A program made the translations under genes and the position numbers. A stretch of 64,000 nucleotides of DNA from JAJYIW01 sp963781665 (GTDB lineage Bacteria > Chloroflexota > Anaerolineae > Anaerolineales > Anaerolineaceae), in NCBI GenBank assembly GCA_963781665.1, contig CAWAGA010000002.1, positions 2,852,001 through 2,916,000 of the forward strand, in the 5' to 3' direction. This document shows positions 62,378-64,000 of the stretch, one piece after another (within the stretch, counting starts at the first letter, position 1; each line of letters starts with the position of its first letter). A model generated the notes under the pieces. The model was not told where the DNA came from. It searched no databases and worked only from the letters and a program-made list of their open reading frames with translations.

Positions 62378-63016
62378 TCAGGACCAGTGTCTTTGCAACG
62401 AAAAGGTCGGCAGAGATTCGATCTGCTGCTTATCAAGCTTCAGGAACACGGTATCCTCACGAGTCTCCCCCATTGCTGAAAGCGGGATAATCACATCTTT
62501 CTTTCCCCACAGATGTCCTTCTCGCATCACCATATGGGTTATATGACCATTCTCCGGATTGACCACGAATTCGTCGACTTTGCCAACATAACCATCTGTT
62601 GCCTCAACGCGGGTACCACGGGTCACAGCCAATTCTCCTGGTGGAATCTGCCGGTTCTCCACAGCCATCTGCACGGTTGAGACAGGGGTAACATAGGGCA
62701 AGTAGGCGTATGATCCCGTTCCGTACATTCCACCGTTATACGAAAAATACTTTTCGGGTACCCTTTCTTCTACAAAAATCGTTTTATTAAACGGATCCAA
62801 CTTCTCCAGCTCCACCTGGCTGCAGCTCAGTCGAATTGTGTCGGATTTCGTTTCGGTCACAAGATCAACCGGGACAATGAACTCTGTGTTGGGAGATGAA
62901 TCCTCTTTCACTACAAAATGGGTCACCTTTTCGATAACCGGGTTTACCAGTATAAATACTGAACGCCCACAAACTCCATCGGTGCATTCCACTTGAGCGT
63001 TTAATGGGATTTCCAA
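62378..63016 (-). CDS. PRC-barrel domain protein, copy 3
   Basis: 212 aa, closest to copy 2 in the first half and to copy 1 in the second. Two barrel-like halves are seen: GRSVFILVNPVIEKVTHFVV, and DGYVGKVDEFVVNPENGHIT then GKKDVIIPLSAMG. AGGAGG precedes the ATG. The 130 bp upstream are similar to those of copy 1 throughout, including the shared element at 63104-63153. It stands between the cbpA pair and the GH94 gene. The function is unknown. Confidence 0.86.
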   Translation of the reverse strand: MEIPLNAQVECTDGVCGRSVFILVNPVIEKVTHFVVKEDSSPNTEFIVPVDLVTETKSDTIRLSCSQVELEKLDPFNKTIFVEERVPEKYFSYNGGMYGTGSYAYLPYVTPVSTVQMAVENRQIPPGELAVTRGTRVEATDGYVGKVDEFVVNPENGHITHMVMREGHLWGKKDVIIPLSAMGETREDTVFLKLDKQQIESLPTFSLQRHWS

Positions 63017-63103
63017 TTTGAACCTCCTTTATCTATTATCCTGACTTCAATGTTTATCCATCCTGTCATCAAGACGGTCTTTTTCTATAGATCATCCTAA
63101 GCG

Positions 63104-63153
63104 AAACGATCTATCTATGTCCCTGAAACAACCTACAAAATTCCTAAAAAATC
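63104..63153 (-). promoter_or_regulatory. shared upstream element, site 4 (PRC copy 3)
   Basis: Plus-strand reading: GATCTATCTATGTCCCT, then CCTACAAAATTCCTAAAAA. It aligns without gaps to sites 1 and 2 and lies 88-137 bp before the start codon. Confidence 0.55.
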
Positions 63154-63252
63154 AGTAATCGACTTGAGGATGGACTCGGGTGCGATAACCAATCCACCAT
63201 ATATCCGGAATTACGCTGATCGTGAACGGTATCAAGATGTACTTTATCAATC

Positions 63253-64000
63253 CTATCCCATGGTCACAATGACTCGATGTTCCTTTTCATTATCAACCAG
63301 TGGAATAAATCCATCCTTTAGTAACTGGTCATCCAACTGTACTTGACGGACATTACGGGTCACATGGTCGGGATTATGCACTTCGATAAGGTATACGGAT
63401 GTCCCGAATTGATATCGAATCTCAAATCCATCCCAGACAGGTGGAATGACCGGGTCAATGTGCAGGGAATTCCCAGTTTTATGGAAACCGAGAATAGCCT
63501 CCAGGCCAAGACGGTACATCCAGGCGGCTGAACCCGTGTACCAGGTCCATCCACCGCGCCGTATATAGGGGGATACGCTGTAGATATCGGCGCAAACCAC
63601 ATACGGCTCTACCCGGTAAACGGAGGCTTTTTCTTCTGTGTCAGATTGAAAGATGGGGTTTAGAAGGTCAAAGAGCATCCCAGCTTGTTGTCCATCACCC
63701 AGGGTAGTAAAAGCCCAGGCATTCCAGGTGGCAGCATGCGTGTATTGCCCACCGTTCTCGCGTGTGCCGGGGAAGTAGCCTTTGATGTATCCCGGGTCGC
63801 GAGAGGTATTATCGAAAGGTGGCGTAAAGAGCAGCGTCAACCGGTCTTGTGGGTGTACCAGTCGATCTACTACCGACTGCATGGCCTGGCGGCTGCGTTG
63901 GGGATCGCCAGACCCACTCAGGACAGCCCAGGATTGGGCGATGGCGTCGATCTGGCATTCTGAATCACGGATCGAACCGAGCGGCGTCCCGTCATCAGAG
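63253..64000 (-). CDS. GH94-type glycoside phosphorylase, C-terminal part, cut by the window edge
   Basis: The frame is open to the right edge and begins there with DDGTPLGSIRDSECQIDAIA, the catalytic-region motif of GH94 enzymes (cellobiose/cellodextrin phosphorylases and the C-terminal domain of cyclic beta-1,2-glucan synthases). Also present are PGYIKGYFPGTRENGGQYTH, with the conserved GxRENGGxYxH, and VEPYVVCADIYS. The last 249 residues are visible, ending in a C-terminal beta domain. It would release sugar 1-phosphate, fitting the phosphorolytic theme of the island. Whether it is a stand-alone phosphorylase or part of a much larger synthase depends on sequence outside the window. Confidence 0.88.
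   Translation of the reverse strand, partial: SDDGTPLGSIRDSECQIDAIAQSWAVLSGSGDPQRSRQAMQSVVDRLVHPQDRLTLLFTPPFDNTSRDPGYIKGYFPGTRENGGQYTHAATWNAWAFTTLGDGQQAGMLFDLLNPIFQSDTEEKASVYRVEPYVVCADIYSVSPYIRRGGWTWYTGSAAWMYRLGLEAILGFHKTGNSLHIDPVIPPVWDGFEIRYQFGTSVYLIEVHNPDHVTRNVRQVQLDDQLLKDGFIPLVDNEKEHRVIVTMG

Noticed and set aside
1..64000. CRISPR array, rRNA, tRNA, prophage or replication origin
   Set aside because: No regularly spaced repeats, no ribosomal RNA or tRNA signatures, no phage structural genes and no DnaA-box cluster were seen.

Overview
The window looks like a Chloroflexota chromosome segment, most probably Anaerolineae. This is an inference from three things: Thr/Pro-rich spacers in exported proteins, an SH3b/LysM wall-protein set, and a GH78 and glycogen gene repertoire. 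There is no rRNA or tRNA gene to settle it. Many genes carry one-base frameshifts, often at homopolymers, so uncorrected sequencing indels and real decay are mixed and cannot be separated from sequence alone.

Left part (1-26 kb, mostly accessory). A GH78 rhamnosidase is coupled to a Tat/lipoprotein M19 dipeptidase. Next is one polypeptide joining a MocD-type desaturase/hydroxylase, a Rieske domain and an NqrF-type reductase. Then come a broken sigma-like/TM/beta-propeller gene, an ECF sigma with its zinc anti-sigma divergent from nnr, a nonsense-mutated streptomycin-kinase-like gene, a frameshifted SDR plus ketopantoate-reductase-like pair, and a conserved 64-aa protein. A wall-protein cluster follows (YkuD transpeptidase with SH3b domains, C39 peptidase with TPR tail, LysM lipoprotein), interrupted by one decayed transposase and one intact 1.25-kb IS. 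It ends with two coupled genes sharing a conserved domain.

Right part (26-64 kb, nearly all minus strand) is an energy/carbon/stress island. It holds transketolase, RpiB, a transaldolase-glucose-6-phosphate isomerase fusion and a HAD hydrolase. It also has a complete N-type rotary ATPase operon (atpDCQRBEFAG), a P3A H+-ATPase, acetate kinase, a sugar/H+ symporter, a glycogen-to-glucose-6-phosphate set (GlgX, alpha-glucan phosphorylase, Pgm), PRC-barrel proteins, a baeRF protein, a CbpA/CbpM-like chaperone pair and a partial GH94 enzyme. Together these would turn stored glucan into sugar phosphates and acetate while two primary pumps handle ion gradients.

The island is also eroding by internal deletions. 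gnd is fused to the tail of zwf, a HAD head is fused to a GH15 glucoamylase tail, a CopB-like ATPase has lost its actuator domain and DKTGT site, a cytochrome c lipoprotein has lost its haem motif, and PPK2 survives only as three fragments. Three near-identical 212-aa PRC genes and atpD share a conserved AT-rich element about 90-105 bp upstream of their starts. It is the best candidate for a common, undescribed regulatory signal here.
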